DNA from: Ketobacter sp963922875
GTDB lineage: Bacteria; Pseudomonadota; Gammaproteobacteria; Pseudomonadales; Ketobacteraceae
Length of the DNA stretch: 64,000 bases
Reading direction: 5' to 3'
Assembly: GCA_963922875.1 (NCBI GenBank)
Contig: CAWUJH010000009.1
Span: 1-64,000, forward strand
A model generated the notes under the pieces. The model worked only from the letters and a program-made list of their open reading frames with translations, made no database searches and was not told the origin of the DNA. Made by a program: the position numbers and the translations under genes. Of this stretch, positions 15,553-24,359 are shown piece by piece. Positions within the stretch are counted from its first letter, which is position 1, and each line of letters starts with the position of its first letter.

Positions 15553-18169
15553 TTACAGCCTCCTTCACTCGGCATACTGCCCCCAAGTGGCAGCGGCTAC
15601 ATACCTGTGTATTCACAGGGTCAACAGTAGCGACACCCGCACGAAAGTCCGCAGCTAACTGGCTAAGAATACTCTTCCACTCTTCTACTTGAGTCTCCCA
15701 ACCTTGTTCAGGGACTCGCACGGCACGTCCAGGTTTAGTTTTAAATTGTATATTGGCACTCTGTAAACCAGACCAATCAAGTTTGTCATTACGCACAATG
15801 CCAAAGAAAATACCCTTGGTTTGATCCGGGTTTAATAGTGCATAAAGAGGAAGTTGTGGTTCTTCAGGTCTATCGCCCTCGGTGCTCAAAATGTTCTTTA
15901 AGCCCGTCTTATAATCAATTATGATTTTACTACCATCCTCCAGGCAGTCGATACGATCTACCTGCAGTTCCAAAGTGAGATCATTTAACGTCAAGGTTTG
16001 TTGCTTTTCAATCCGATCAATACTGAAGGGTAATCGTGCGGCCTCACAGCTCATTATCCAGCGTTTAAGAATGGCTTGAGTACGTTCCTGCTCCAGCTGA
16101 TAGAGTTTGGTTGGATACAGTTGTGATTTTTGGCGAAAATTCTGGATAGCCTCGGCAGTGACTTGAGTAATTATTTGATTCAGCTGATCCGGTTGACTAA
16201 TCAAGTTTTGTAGAGTGTCGTAATTTTGGACCTGCAACCAGAAGCCTTCCAGTGCGGTATGAAGCACGCTGCCTCGATCCGCAGGTCTAACACCTTCATA
16301 TAGTGTTTCATCTTCTCTTAGCTGCAGACGATAACGACCGTAGGCACGAAAAGGACAGACCGATTGCGCCTGCAGCAACCCGCTGCCTCCCGCTATCGAG
16401 GTTTCTTCCAAGGGTAACCCCTGCTCATCCGTTCCAGCATCGCTAATACAGGGACTCAGCTTATCAAACTGTCTTGTTTCTGCAGTCTGGAACTGTAATC
16501 TATTGGTTTGCCAGGATTCTGGTTCAACGTTCTGCAATAACGGTGTCAGCATATGTTGAGTGTCATTTTCGAATTGCCCCCAACTGAATTTTACTTGTTC
16601 TGCCGCATTCTTAAACCCGGATAACAGCGCTGTGGCATAGGTCAGTTCCCGTTCAGCCCCAGATCCAGGCATGTTATGCTTTTTTAAGGTTGCTTTGGGT
16701 AGCATGGGGTTTGCCGTCGGCGGTTGTGGCCAGTTGATGCTTTCGCATTCGCACAACCACAATGCATCGAAGTTCATACCAGCGGCTTCCAGTATGCCCA
16801 TGACTTGTATGGGTGCAGTTTCGGTTTGGGGTTGGAATACGGTATTCGTCAACAGTCGATTTAAATCTTTCAGGAATTGTGTGCCACTGCCCTTCTCTGC
16901 CACCAGATTTAATTCCTTGAGCGATTGAATGGTTTCGTAAAACCGAGCGACCACTTGATACTCTTCACTGTCTAGCGCGCGCTCCATTGACCAGCCCACT
17001 TTCGTCAGACTTTGTTGCAGGTGTCGTAGCCAATCGCTGGTGAATTGGCGCGAACCACTAAAACTTAGGTGGCTCAATTGATCTATTAACTCACCATTAT
17101 TCGAGTTTTTTTGGGTAGCATATTTGAGCCATTGATCCGCTAACGTCTTGATGGTGAATTGTTTAAAATTGCGCTGATTTAAATAACGAAAGAAACCATC
17201 GCGGATGACCGTTTCACTCATTCCTCCAAGAAAAAAAGGGCTCATTAAAGCGATACGCCATTCCGCCAGGCTGCCTCCTTGATTCACCAGGCGAAGCGCC
17301 AACAGCAAATGAGCCACAATAGGATACTGGCTGAGGGGTTGACCAGCGGTGATATTGATAACCGATTGCCAGGAACTACCCAGCTCGGTATTAGCCCGGA
17401 AAATATCCTCAGCAATGTTGGCTAATCTGACACGCTGATTTTGTAAATTGGGGACGACTACCGCAATCCGCTGTTGGGAATTATGTTGGTAACGTTCGAG
17501 GGCCCAGAGTAATGCGTTGTGGAACTGATCTGTCACTTGAGGGAAGCTGATAAGTCGGCACGTTCCTTTTTTCGCTTCGGCTTGACTAAAGAATACCTGA
17601 TTACCATTCTGCTCTAGCCAGGCTTTGACTTTGAGCAGTAACGGTTCATTTTCATCATTAAATCCGTGCAGAAAAATACGACGTTGTTGCAATGATTTGG
17701 GAAGCGGGGAATCTGTGACGAATTCAAATTTCGTGCTGTTGTCGATCCATTGTGATTCCAGCAGCTTATGTTGGTAGTTCTTATAGTTGCGCCCAAAAAG
17801 CTGGTTTTCTGGTGTTTCCCCGGTGTGCCAGTTTGCTTCATCCAGTTGCCAGCGAACCACCAGAGCGCGGGCCTGGTGGCATAGTAGAGCCATTCCATCA
17901 ACATCATGCCCGGCATGACCGTCGGCTTCGAGCAGATCTTGCCACAACCTAAGGCTTTGATGATCGCTTAAAATTGTAATTGGTCGCGCCTTTAAGAGAT
18001 GGTTTATCCAACTATCTAGGGGGTAGGCCTGTAAACCTGGCCAGGCAGAGCGGTTCTTGTTGCGCTGTAGTTGGTTATAATCTCGACTCAACCAGGCCGC
18101 CAACCGGCGGTTCGGTGTGAGTATCAGGTCGGCTTCTGTTAGCGATTCAATGGCGAGTGGGTAGGTCAT
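15539..18169 (-). CDS. AddB-like nuclease (TIGR03623-type probable DNA repair protein)
   Basis: An 876-residue partner of the helicase just downstream. The N-terminus reads ADLILTPNRRLAAWLSRDY where AddB of Bacillus has a Walker A loop; no GxxGxGKT is present, so this subunit probably does not bind ATP there. The C-terminal third is a PD-(D/E)XK nuclease with IIIDYKTGLKN near residue 750. An iron-sulfur staple is visible: a Cys in SVCPFRAYGRYRL (about 603) and CSRCHLGAVC near the end, the C-x2-C-x5-C spacing of AddB. The gene order B then A with overlapping ends supports a complex. The family name is from memory of the TIGR03623 model. Confidence 0.88.
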   Translation of the reverse strand: MTYPLAIESLTEADLILTPNRRLAAWLSRDYNQLQRNKNRSAWPGLQAYPLDSWINHLLKARPITILSDHQSLRLWQDLLEADGHAGHDVDGMALLCHQARALVVRWQLDEANWHTGETPENQLFGRNYKNYQHKLLESQWIDNSTKFEFVTDSPLPKSLQQRRIFLHGFNDENEPLLLKVKAWLEQNGNQVFFSQAEAKKGTCRLISFPQVTDQFHNALLWALERYQHNSQQRIAVVVPNLQNQRVRLANIAEDIFRANTELGSSWQSVINITAGQPLSQYPIVAHLLLALRLVNQGGSLAEWRIALMSPFFLGGMSETVIRDGFFRYLNQRNFKQFTIKTLADQWLKYATQKNSNNGELIDQLSHLSFSGSRQFTSDWLRHLQQSLTKVGWSMERALDSEEYQVVARFYETIQSLKELNLVAEKGSGTQFLKDLNRLLTNTVFQPQTETAPIQVMGILEAAGMNFDALWLCECESINWPQPPTANPMLPKATLKKHNMPGSGAERELTYATALLSGFKNAAEQVKFSWGQFENDTQHMLTPLLQNVEPESWQTNRLQFQTAETRQFDKLSPCISDAGTDEQGLPLEETSIAGGSGLLQAQSVCPFRAYGRYRLQLREDETLYEGVRPADRGSVLHTALEGFWLQVQNYDTLQNLISQPDQLNQIITQVTAEAIQNFRQKSQLYPTKLYQLEQERTQAILKRWIMSCEAARLPFSIDRIEKQQTLTLNDLTLELQVDRIDCLEDGSKIIIDYKTGLKNILSTEGDRPEEPQLPLYALLNPDQTKGIFFGIVRNDKLDWSGLQSANIQFKTKPGRAVRVPEQGWETQVEEWKSILSQLAADFRAGVATVDPVNTQVCSRCHLGAVCRVKEAVNVAQ

Positions 18170-18304
18170 AGTTAAAGAGTATATTTCATGAAAAAGTGGC
18201 CTAAATGAGTGCGAAATCGCTATTTAGTGTATCCGAATACAGCATTGAGTATGGTAAAGTACGCGGATAGAGTTTATAGAGAAATGATATAGGATTCCCA
18301 AATA

Positions 18305-19372
18305 ATGTCCCAGTATAGTGTCGACAACGTCAATGTTGCCTCACAAGAGGTGTTGATCACACCCGCTCAACTGAAAAGTGAAATTCCTTTAACCGAGGTT
18401 GCTGAAGAAGTCGTATTGGCTGGACGGCAGGCCGTTAGAGACATTTTGGATAGAAAAGATCATCGCTTGTTTGTGGTTATAGGGCCCTGCTCTATTCATG
18501 ATATCGATGCCGCAAAAGACTATGCACAGCGTTTAAAAGCACTGGCCGACGAAGTGTCGGATACCATATTTCTGATCATGCGCGTCTATTTCGAAAAGCC
18601 CCGTACTACGGTTGGCTGGAAGGGTTTGATCAATGATCCTTACCTTAATGATTCATTCAAGATTCAAGACGGGCTGCATATTGCCCGCCAGTTGCTGGTG
18701 GATCTATCAGAAATGGGATTACCCCTAGCCACAGAAGCATTAGACCCCATATCCCCACAATACCTTCAGGATTTGATTAGCTGGTCCGCCATCGGCGCCC
18801 GCACCACGGAATCTCAAACCCATCGCGAGATGTCTAGTGGCTTGTCATCGTCTGTAGGCTTTAAAAATGGAACAGACGGCAGTCTAACGGTAGCCTTAAA
18901 TGCCCTGCACTCTGTTTCCAGTCCCCACAGTTTTCTGGGTATTAATCAGGAAGGCCAAGTGGCAATTATCAATACCACAGGCAACGCCTACGGTCATGTG
19001 GTATTGCGCGGTGGCGGCGGTAAGCCCAACTATGATTCCGTGAGCGTGGCACTCGCCGAGCAGGCGTTGGCCAAGGAGAAGCTCAGTCAGAACATTATGG
19101 TAGATTGCAGCCATTCTAACTCCAATAAAGATCCTGGTTTACAACCCTTGGTGATGGAAAACGTGACCAATCAGATACTCGAGGGTAATCGTTCTATCAT
19201 TGGATTAATGGTTGAAAGCAATATTAACTGGGGCAGTCAAAAACTTAACGAAGATCGCAGTAAGATGGAATATGGCGTATCCGTTACCGATGCCTGTATC
19301 GATTGGGATACCACTGAGAAAAGTATCCGGGAAATGCGCAATAAGTTAAAAGACGTGTTGCCGAACCGGTAA
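18305..19372 (+). CDS. 3-deoxy-7-phosphoheptulonate (DAHP) synthase, class I
   Basis: DAHP synthase condenses PEP and erythrose-4-phosphate at the start of the shikimate pathway. The 355-residue product has the AroF/G/H-type motifs: VIGPCSIHD (metal/PEP site), IMRVYFEKPRTTVGWKGLINDP, the LPLATEALDP strand, SWSAIGARTTESQTHREM, GFKNGTDGSL, and DCSHSNSNKDP. Which feedback type it is (Phe, Tyr or Trp sensitive) cannot be decided by eye, so no specific aro symbol is given. It stands alone, divergent from the AddB-like gene and convergent with nfuA. An inverted repeat lies between it and nfuA. Confidence 0.95.
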   Translation: MSQYSVDNVNVASQEVLITPAQLKSEIPLTEVAEEVVLAGRQAVRDILDRKDHRLFVVIGPCSIHDIDAAKDYAQRLKALADEVSDTIFLIMRVYFEKPRTTVGWKGLINDPYLNDSFKIQDGLHIARQLLVDLSEMGLPLATEALDPISPQYLQDLISWSAIGARTTESQTHREMSSGLSSSVGFKNGTDGSLTVALNALHSVSSPHSFLGINQEGQVAIINTTGNAYGHVVLRGGGGKPNYDSVSVALAEQALAKEKLSQNIMVDCSHSNSNKDPGLQPLVMENVTNQILEGNRSIIGLMVESNINWGSQKLNEDRSKMEYGVSVTDACIDWDTTEKSIREMRNKLKDVLPNR

Positions 19373-19386
19373 TGTATCCAGTATTC

Positions 19387-19420
19387 CCGCAAGGCTTGAA
19401 TTTAATTACAGGCCTTGCGG
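19387..19420. terminator. inverted repeat between DAHP synthase and nfuA genes, possible terminator
   Basis: CCGCAAGGC (19387-19395) pairs with GCCTTGCGG (19412-19420) across a 16-nt AT-rich loop. It is placed in the 68-bp gap between two converging genes, but neither side has a clear T-run, so the terminator reading is tentative. Confidence 0.5.
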
Positions 19421-19440
19421 AAATATGAGCTTCACTGAAA

Positions 19441-20037
19441 TTATTTGAAATAGGCATTTTCACGGAGGCTGTGGTCCGTCTCATCGGTAACCCGCACTAA
19501 TCCAGGTACCTTTTCTAACAATGTTTTCTCAATTCCTTCTTTCAGGGTGACATCAACCATGCCACAACCCTGGCAGCCCCCCCCAAACTTCAACACCGCA
19601 ATTGTGTCGTTTTCAACCAAGCCAACCAACTGGACATTACCGCCATGGGACGCTAGCTGAGGGTTAATCTCACTGTAAAGCAAATAGTTCACTTTTTGTT
19701 CGATTGATGCATTTTCATCAATCTGCGGCACTTTTGACTTTGGTGCTCTAAACGTAAGCTGGCCACCCATTCGATCTTTCGCATAATCAATAACAGCATC
19801 TTCCAGAAAAGGGATACTGGCAGCTTCTATATAGGCTGCAAATCCTTCCAGATCCAGCTTTAAATCATCTGCTTGAGCTTCCCCCTCAGCACAATAAGCC
19901 ATACAGCACTCGGCATATGGGGTCCCCGGCCGCTCCACAAATATCCTAACGCCCATGCCATCGCTGTCCTGCTTGCTAAGCAAATCAACTAAATAGTCCT
20001 GTGCTGAGTCGGTAACTGTGATCGATGGTTGTGCCAT
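19441..20037 (-). CDS. nfuA: Fe-S biogenesis protein NfuA
   Basis: NfuA carries and delivers [4Fe-4S] clusters to client enzymes. The 198-residue product has an N-terminal degenerate A-type domain (about 1-105) and a C-terminal Nfu domain with the cluster-binding CxxC in GGGCQGCGMVDVTLKEGIE (about residues 152-155). The SHGGNVQLVG segment is typical. Length matches E. coli NfuA. Alone on the minus strand, head-to-head with metH. Confidence 0.97.
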   Translation of the reverse strand: MAQPSITVTDSAQDYLVDLLSKQDSDGMGVRIFVERPGTPYAECCMAYCAEGEAQADDLKLDLEGFAAYIEAASIPFLEDAVIDYAKDRMGGQLTFRAPKSKVPQIDENASIEQKVNYLLYSEINPQLASHGGNVQLVGLVENDTIAVLKFGGGCQGCGMVDVTLKEGIEKTLLEKVPGLVRVTDETDHSLRENAYFK

Positions 20038-20258
20038 AGCTATGCCTTTTTAAACGTTAAAAACAGCTGATTGCCTTAGGTTACCGGGTTCTAATTAAAA
20101 AACCAAGTAAACTAGTCAGGAATTGCCTGTTATGAAAAAAGTTTGAGGTTCGGTGAAAAATTATCAGCTAATGCGGCCAAATAGAAGCGCTTGTATCTGT
20201 TACAATTGCCGAATTAAATCATAATATTACAGTTTGCCCTAAGAGATTGAATTATTAA

Positions 20259-23200
20259 ATGAAAAATTTAGCCGAGCGTATCCATAGCCTCCATCAAGCC
20301 TTGTCTGAGCGAATCCTGATCCTGGATGGTGCCATGGGAACGATGATTCAGTCTTACCAGTTACAAGAATCAGATTATCGTGGAGAGCAATTTAAGGATC
20401 ACCCAAGCGACCTTAAAGGTAATAATGACTTACTGAGTTTAACTCGACCCGATGTTATTAAAGCCATATGTCAGGCTTATTTAGATGTAGGGGCCGATAT
20501 TATTGAGACTAATACGTTTAACTCAACGGCGGTCTCCCAAGCTGATTATGACATGCAATCTGTTGTGTATGAATTGAACAAAGTGGGGGCTCAGCTTGCC
20601 AGAGAGGTGTGTGATCAAAAAACATCGGAAACTCCAGACAAACCGCGTTTTGTGGCGGGTGTTCTCGGGCCAACCAGTCGTACTTGTTCCCTGTCTCCAG
20701 ATGTAAATCGGCCTGAATTCCGTAATATTAACTTTGATGAGCTGGTTGAAAATTATACAGAGGCCGTTGGCGGTTTGGTGGATGGCGGCGCTGATTTGAT
20801 TTTAATAGAAACGGTATTCGATACCTTAAATTGCCGTGCGGCAATTTTTGCTGTGCGTCGGTATTTTCAACGCAACGGCATTGAGATGCCCATTATGATC
20901 TCTGGCACCATCACTGATGCTAGTGGTCGCACCCTCTCCGGCCAAACCACCGAGGCATTCTATAACTCAATCAGTCACGCCAAACCACTAAGCGTGGGCC
21001 TTAACTGTGCATTGGGTGCTGACCAGCTAAGGCCCTATGTTGAAGAGCTATCCCGAGTTGCAGAATGTTATGTCAGCGCTCACCCCAACGCTGGTCTTCC
21101 CAATGAATTTGGTGCCTACGATCAAACGGCCGAAGAAATGGCTGAGATCGTTAAAGAATTTGCCAGCAGTGGTTTTGTTAACATTATTGGCGGTTGCTGC
21201 GGAACCTCACCTGAGCACATAGCCGCCATCGCCGAAGCCGTCGCGGATATCAAACCCCGTCAAAAACCAGAGATAAAACCCGCATTGCGACTGTCCGGCT
21301 TGGAACCGTTTACGGTTGACCGGAATTCCTTATTCGTCAATGTGGGTGAGCGCACAAATGTTACCGGCTCTGCAAAGTTCAAGCGACTAATTAAAGACGG
21401 TGACTACGAAACGGCCTTGGAAGTGGCCCGTGAACAGGTGGAAAACGGCGCTCAGGTTATCGATATCAACATGGATGAAGGAATGCTTGATTCTCAATCC
21501 GCGATGGTCACCTTCTTGAATATGATCGGCTCTGAACCAGACATTAGTCGTGTTCCCATCATGTTGGATTCTTCTAAATGGGAAATCATTGAGGCTGGCC
21601 TGAAATGTATCCAGGGCAAAGGCGTAGTGAATTCCATTAGCTTGAAAGAAGGTGAAGCCGATTTTATTGCTAAAGCCAAACTGTGCATGGAATACGGTGC
21701 GGCGGTAGTCGTTATGGCCTTCGACGAGCAGGGTCAGGCAGATACTGGCGCCCGTAAAAAGGAAATTGTTAAACGTTCATACGATGTGCTGATGAGCATC
21801 GGTTTTCCACCGCAGGATATTATTTTTGACCCTAATGTTTTTGCCGTGGCCACAGGTATTGACGAGCATAATAATTACGCCGTTGACTTCATTGAAGCCT
21901 GTACCTATATCCGCGATGAGCTTCCTTATGCCCACAGTTCCGGCGGCATCAGTAATGTATCCTTCTCATTTCGGGGTAACAACCCTGTGCGGGAAGCTAT
22001 CCATGCCGTTTTCTTATTCCACGCGATTAAAGCTGGACTGACCATGGGTATTGTTAATGCCGGTCAATTGGCAATTTATGAAGACATCGATGCTGAACTA
22101 CGAGAGCGCGTTACTGACGTTATTCTGAACCGTCGTACCGATGGCACAGAGCGATTACTGGAAATTGCCGAACGGTACCGTGGCGATGGTATAGCTGTGC
22201 AGAAAGAAGATGATGCCTGGCGGGAATGGCCCGTTAACAAGCGTTTGGAGCATGCTCTGGTTAAAGGAATTACCACTCATATTATTGATGATACAGAAGA
22301 AGCTCGCTTGCAGGCCAGCCGCCCTATTGAAGTGATCGAAGGACCGCTCATGGACGGCATGAATGTAGTGGGTGATCTGTTTGGTCAAGGCAAAATGTTT
22401 TTACCTCAAGTGGTGAAAAGTGCGCGAGTGATGAAGCAGTCTGTCGCGCACTTGATCCCGTTTATCGAAGCAGAGAAAAGCGATAAACAGGAAGCAAAAG
22501 GCCGCATTCTAATGGCCACTGTAAAAGGCGATGTCCATGATATTGGGAAAAATATTGTGGGCGTAGTGTTGCAATGCAATAACTACGAAGTGATCGATCT
22601 TGGCGTTATGGTTCCTTGCGATCAAATATTAGCAAAGGCAAAAGAACACAAGGTAGACGTTATTGGTCTTAGTGGTTTGATTACCCCTTCGCTTGATGAA
22701 ATGGTACATGTGGCCAAGGAAATGCAACGTTTGAACTTTGACTTGCCACTGATGATCGGTGGAGCTACCACTTCTAAAGCCCATACCGCCGTCAAGATTG
22801 ATCCTCAGTATGGCAAGGCCCCTGTGGTTTATGTTGCGGATGCTTCCCGTAGTGTTAGTGTGGCTTCTCGGTTGATGAATAATGAACAGCGCTCAGTGTT
22901 ACAGTCTGAGTTAGCGGATGAGTATGACAAAGTCAGACAACGGAACGCTGATCGAGGCCAGCGTACACGTCTGCATAAATACGCGATCGCTCGGGAAAAT
23001 GCGTATTCATTCGCATGGGGATCCTATTCGCCGCCGGTTCCCACCTTCACAGGTATTCGCCAGTATGATGACTACCCACTAACTGAGTTAGTGGAGCGTA
23101 TTGATTGGACACCTTTTTTCATATCCTGGGAGTTGTCTGGCAAGTATCCAAAAATCTTCGATGACACGGTGGTGGGTGAACAAGCTCGTCAATTGTTTGA

Positions 23201-23945
23201 TGACGCTCAGACCATGCTGCAACAAATCATCAACGAGAAATGGTTAACGCCGCGGGCCGTTATAGGCTTCTGGCCTGCAAATCGTGTGGGTTCTGACGAT
23301 ATTCAACTGTTTGATGAAACCGATAAAGCATTAGTAACCCTTCATCATTTGCGCCAGCAAACCGCTAAAGCCAACGATCAGCCTAATTATTGTCTGGCAG
23401 ATTTTGTGGCACCCTGCGAATACGGTCGAGATTATGTGGGTGGCTTTGTGGTGACTGCGGGCATCGGCATGGAAGAAAAAGTGCGGGAATTCGAAGCTAA
23501 CCATGACGATTACAATGCTATTCTTTTGAAATCCCTTGCTGATCGCTTGGCAGAGGCTCTGGCGGAACGAATGCATGAGCGAGTGCGTAAGGAATTCTGG
23601 GCCTATGTGCCGGAGGAGAACCTGGATAATGCAGAATTAATTAAAGAGAAGTATCGTGGAATCAGGCCTGCTCCGGGCTATCCGGCCTGCCCTGATCACA
23701 CTGAAAAGCGTACTTTATTCAATCTGTTGGAGGCCGAGGAGCGCATTGGAGTTCAACTTACTGAGCATTTTGCCATGTTACCCACCGCAGCAGTGAGTGG
23801 TTGGTATTTTTCTCACCCGGAAGCCCGCTATTTTGCTATTGGTAAAATAAACAAAGATCAGGTTGAAGATTATGCCGCCCGTAAAGGAATGAGTGTAAAA
23901 GATGCCGAACGTTGGTTAAGCCCAAACTTAATCTACGATCCATAA
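20259..23945 (+). CDS. metH: cobalamin-dependent methionine synthase
   Basis: MetH transfers the methyl group of 5-methyltetrahydrofolate to homocysteine through cob(I)alamin. At 1228 residues it is full length. Domains: homocysteine/zinc domain (1-330; LILDGAMGTMIQ, VGLNCALG, GGCCGTSPEHI supplying the zinc cysteines), pterin-binding domain (about 355-620; NVGERTNVTGSAKF), B12 cap (about 640-740), B12-binding domain with the lower-ligand His in DVHDIGKNIVG (about residue 760), and the AdoMet reactivation domain (about 900-1228; RPAPGYPACPDHTEK). No cobalamin riboswitch was seen in its 221-bp upstream region. Its cofactor supply may come from the btu operon at 34-40 kb. Confidence 0.98.
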   Translation: MKNLAERIHSLHQALSERILILDGAMGTMIQSYQLQESDYRGEQFKDHPSDLKGNNDLLSLTRPDVIKAICQAYLDVGADIIETNTFNSTAVSQADYDMQSVVYELNKVGAQLAREVCDQKTSETPDKPRFVAGVLGPTSRTCSLSPDVNRPEFRNINFDELVENYTEAVGGLVDGGADLILIETVFDTLNCRAAIFAVRRYFQRNGIEMPIMISGTITDASGRTLSGQTTEAFYNSISHAKPLSVGLNCALGADQLRPYVEELSRVAECYVSAHPNAGLPNEFGAYDQTAEEMAEIVKEFASSGFVNIIGGCCGTSPEHIAAIAEAVADIKPRQKPEIKPALRLSGLEPFTVDRNSLFVNVGERTNVTGSAKFKRLIKDGDYETALEVAREQVENGAQVIDINMDEGMLDSQSAMVTFLNMIGSEPDISRVPIMLDSSKWEIIEAGLKCIQGKGVVNSISLKEGEADFIAKAKLCMEYGAAVVVMAFDEQGQADTGARKKEIVKRSYDVLMSIGFPPQDIIFDPNVFAVATGIDEHNNYAVDFIEACTYIRDELPYAHSSGGISNVSFSFRGNNPVREAIHAVFLFHAIKAGLTMGIVNAGQLAIYEDIDAELRERVTDVILNRRTDGTERLLEIAERYRGDGIAVQKEDDAWREWPVNKRLEHALVKGITTHIIDDTEEARLQASRPIEVIEGPLMDGMNVVGDLFGQGKMFLPQVVKSARVMKQSVAHLIPFIEAEKSDKQEAKGRILMATVKGDVHDIGKNIVGVVLQCNNYEVIDLGVMVPCDQILAKAKEHKVDVIGLSGLITPSLDEMVHVAKEMQRLNFDLPLMIGGATTSKAHTAVKIDPQYGKAPVVYVADASRSVSVASRLMNNEQRSVLQSELADEYDKVRQRNADRGQRTRLHKYAIARENAYSFAWGSYSPPVPTFTGIRQYDDYPLTELVERIDWTPFFISWELSGKYPKIFDDTVVGEQARQLFDDAQTMLQQIINEKWLTPRAVIGFWPANRVGSDDIQLFDETDKALVTLHHLRQQTAKANDQPNYCLADFVAPCEYGRDYVGGFVVTAGIGMEEKVREFEANHDDYNAILLKSLADRLAEALAERMHERVRKEFWAYVPEENLDNAELIKEKYRGIRPAPGYPACPDHTEKRTLFNLLEAEERIGVQLTEHFAMLPTAAVSGWYFSHPEARYFAIGKINKDQVEDYAARKGMSVKDAERWLSPNLIYDP

Positions 23946-23972
23946 TAGAATCACTGTTAAATTGAGAAAGCT

Positions 23973-24206
23973 ATGCAACCACATGATAATGCAACTAAAA
24001 AAGGAAAAGGCACTGGTATTCTCAAGGTGCTCCATAGTGTGATTGCCGCTATTTTCGGTATTCAGAGCGATAAAAACCGGGAAGAAGACTTTAGTAAAGG
24101 CGACCCATCGCAGTATATCGTGATGGGGATTGTGGTGGTCGTAGCCATCGTAATTGGTATGATAGTTTTAGTATCTACTGTGCTGGACTCAGCTGCAAAT
24201 ACGTAA
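23973..24206 (+). CDS. DUF2970 small membrane protein
   Basis: A 77-residue protein with a conserved amphipathic stretch, ILKVLHSVIAAIFGIQS (about residues 17-33), followed by a charged linker and a C-terminal transmembrane segment (YIVMGIVVVVAIVIGMIVLV, about 48-67). This layout matches DUF2970, a family of short single-span proteins in gammaproteobacteria with no known function. It starts 27 bp after metH on the same strand and could share its transcript. Confidence 0.85.
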   Translation: MQPHDNATKKGKGTGILKVLHSVIAAIFGIQSDKNREEDFSKGDPSQYIVMGIVVVVAIVIGMIVLVSTVLDSAANT

Positions 24207-24359
24207 GAAAAATTGTTAAATCAGTTATATGAATATTTCAAAATATTACTTTTATCGATAAAGTGGTGCTGGTACCCTTCTCGCCTCAAAATTTATCCAG
24301 ACTAGCCCCTATTCACAGCACTTTCATGACGCTAGCTTCGTAGGTAAACGAGAAACAGT

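Noticed and set aside
20038..20258. Possible cobalamin or SAM riboswitch before metH
   Set aside because: No B12 box, no GCCACTG element and no SAM-riboswitch core were found in the 221-bp region.
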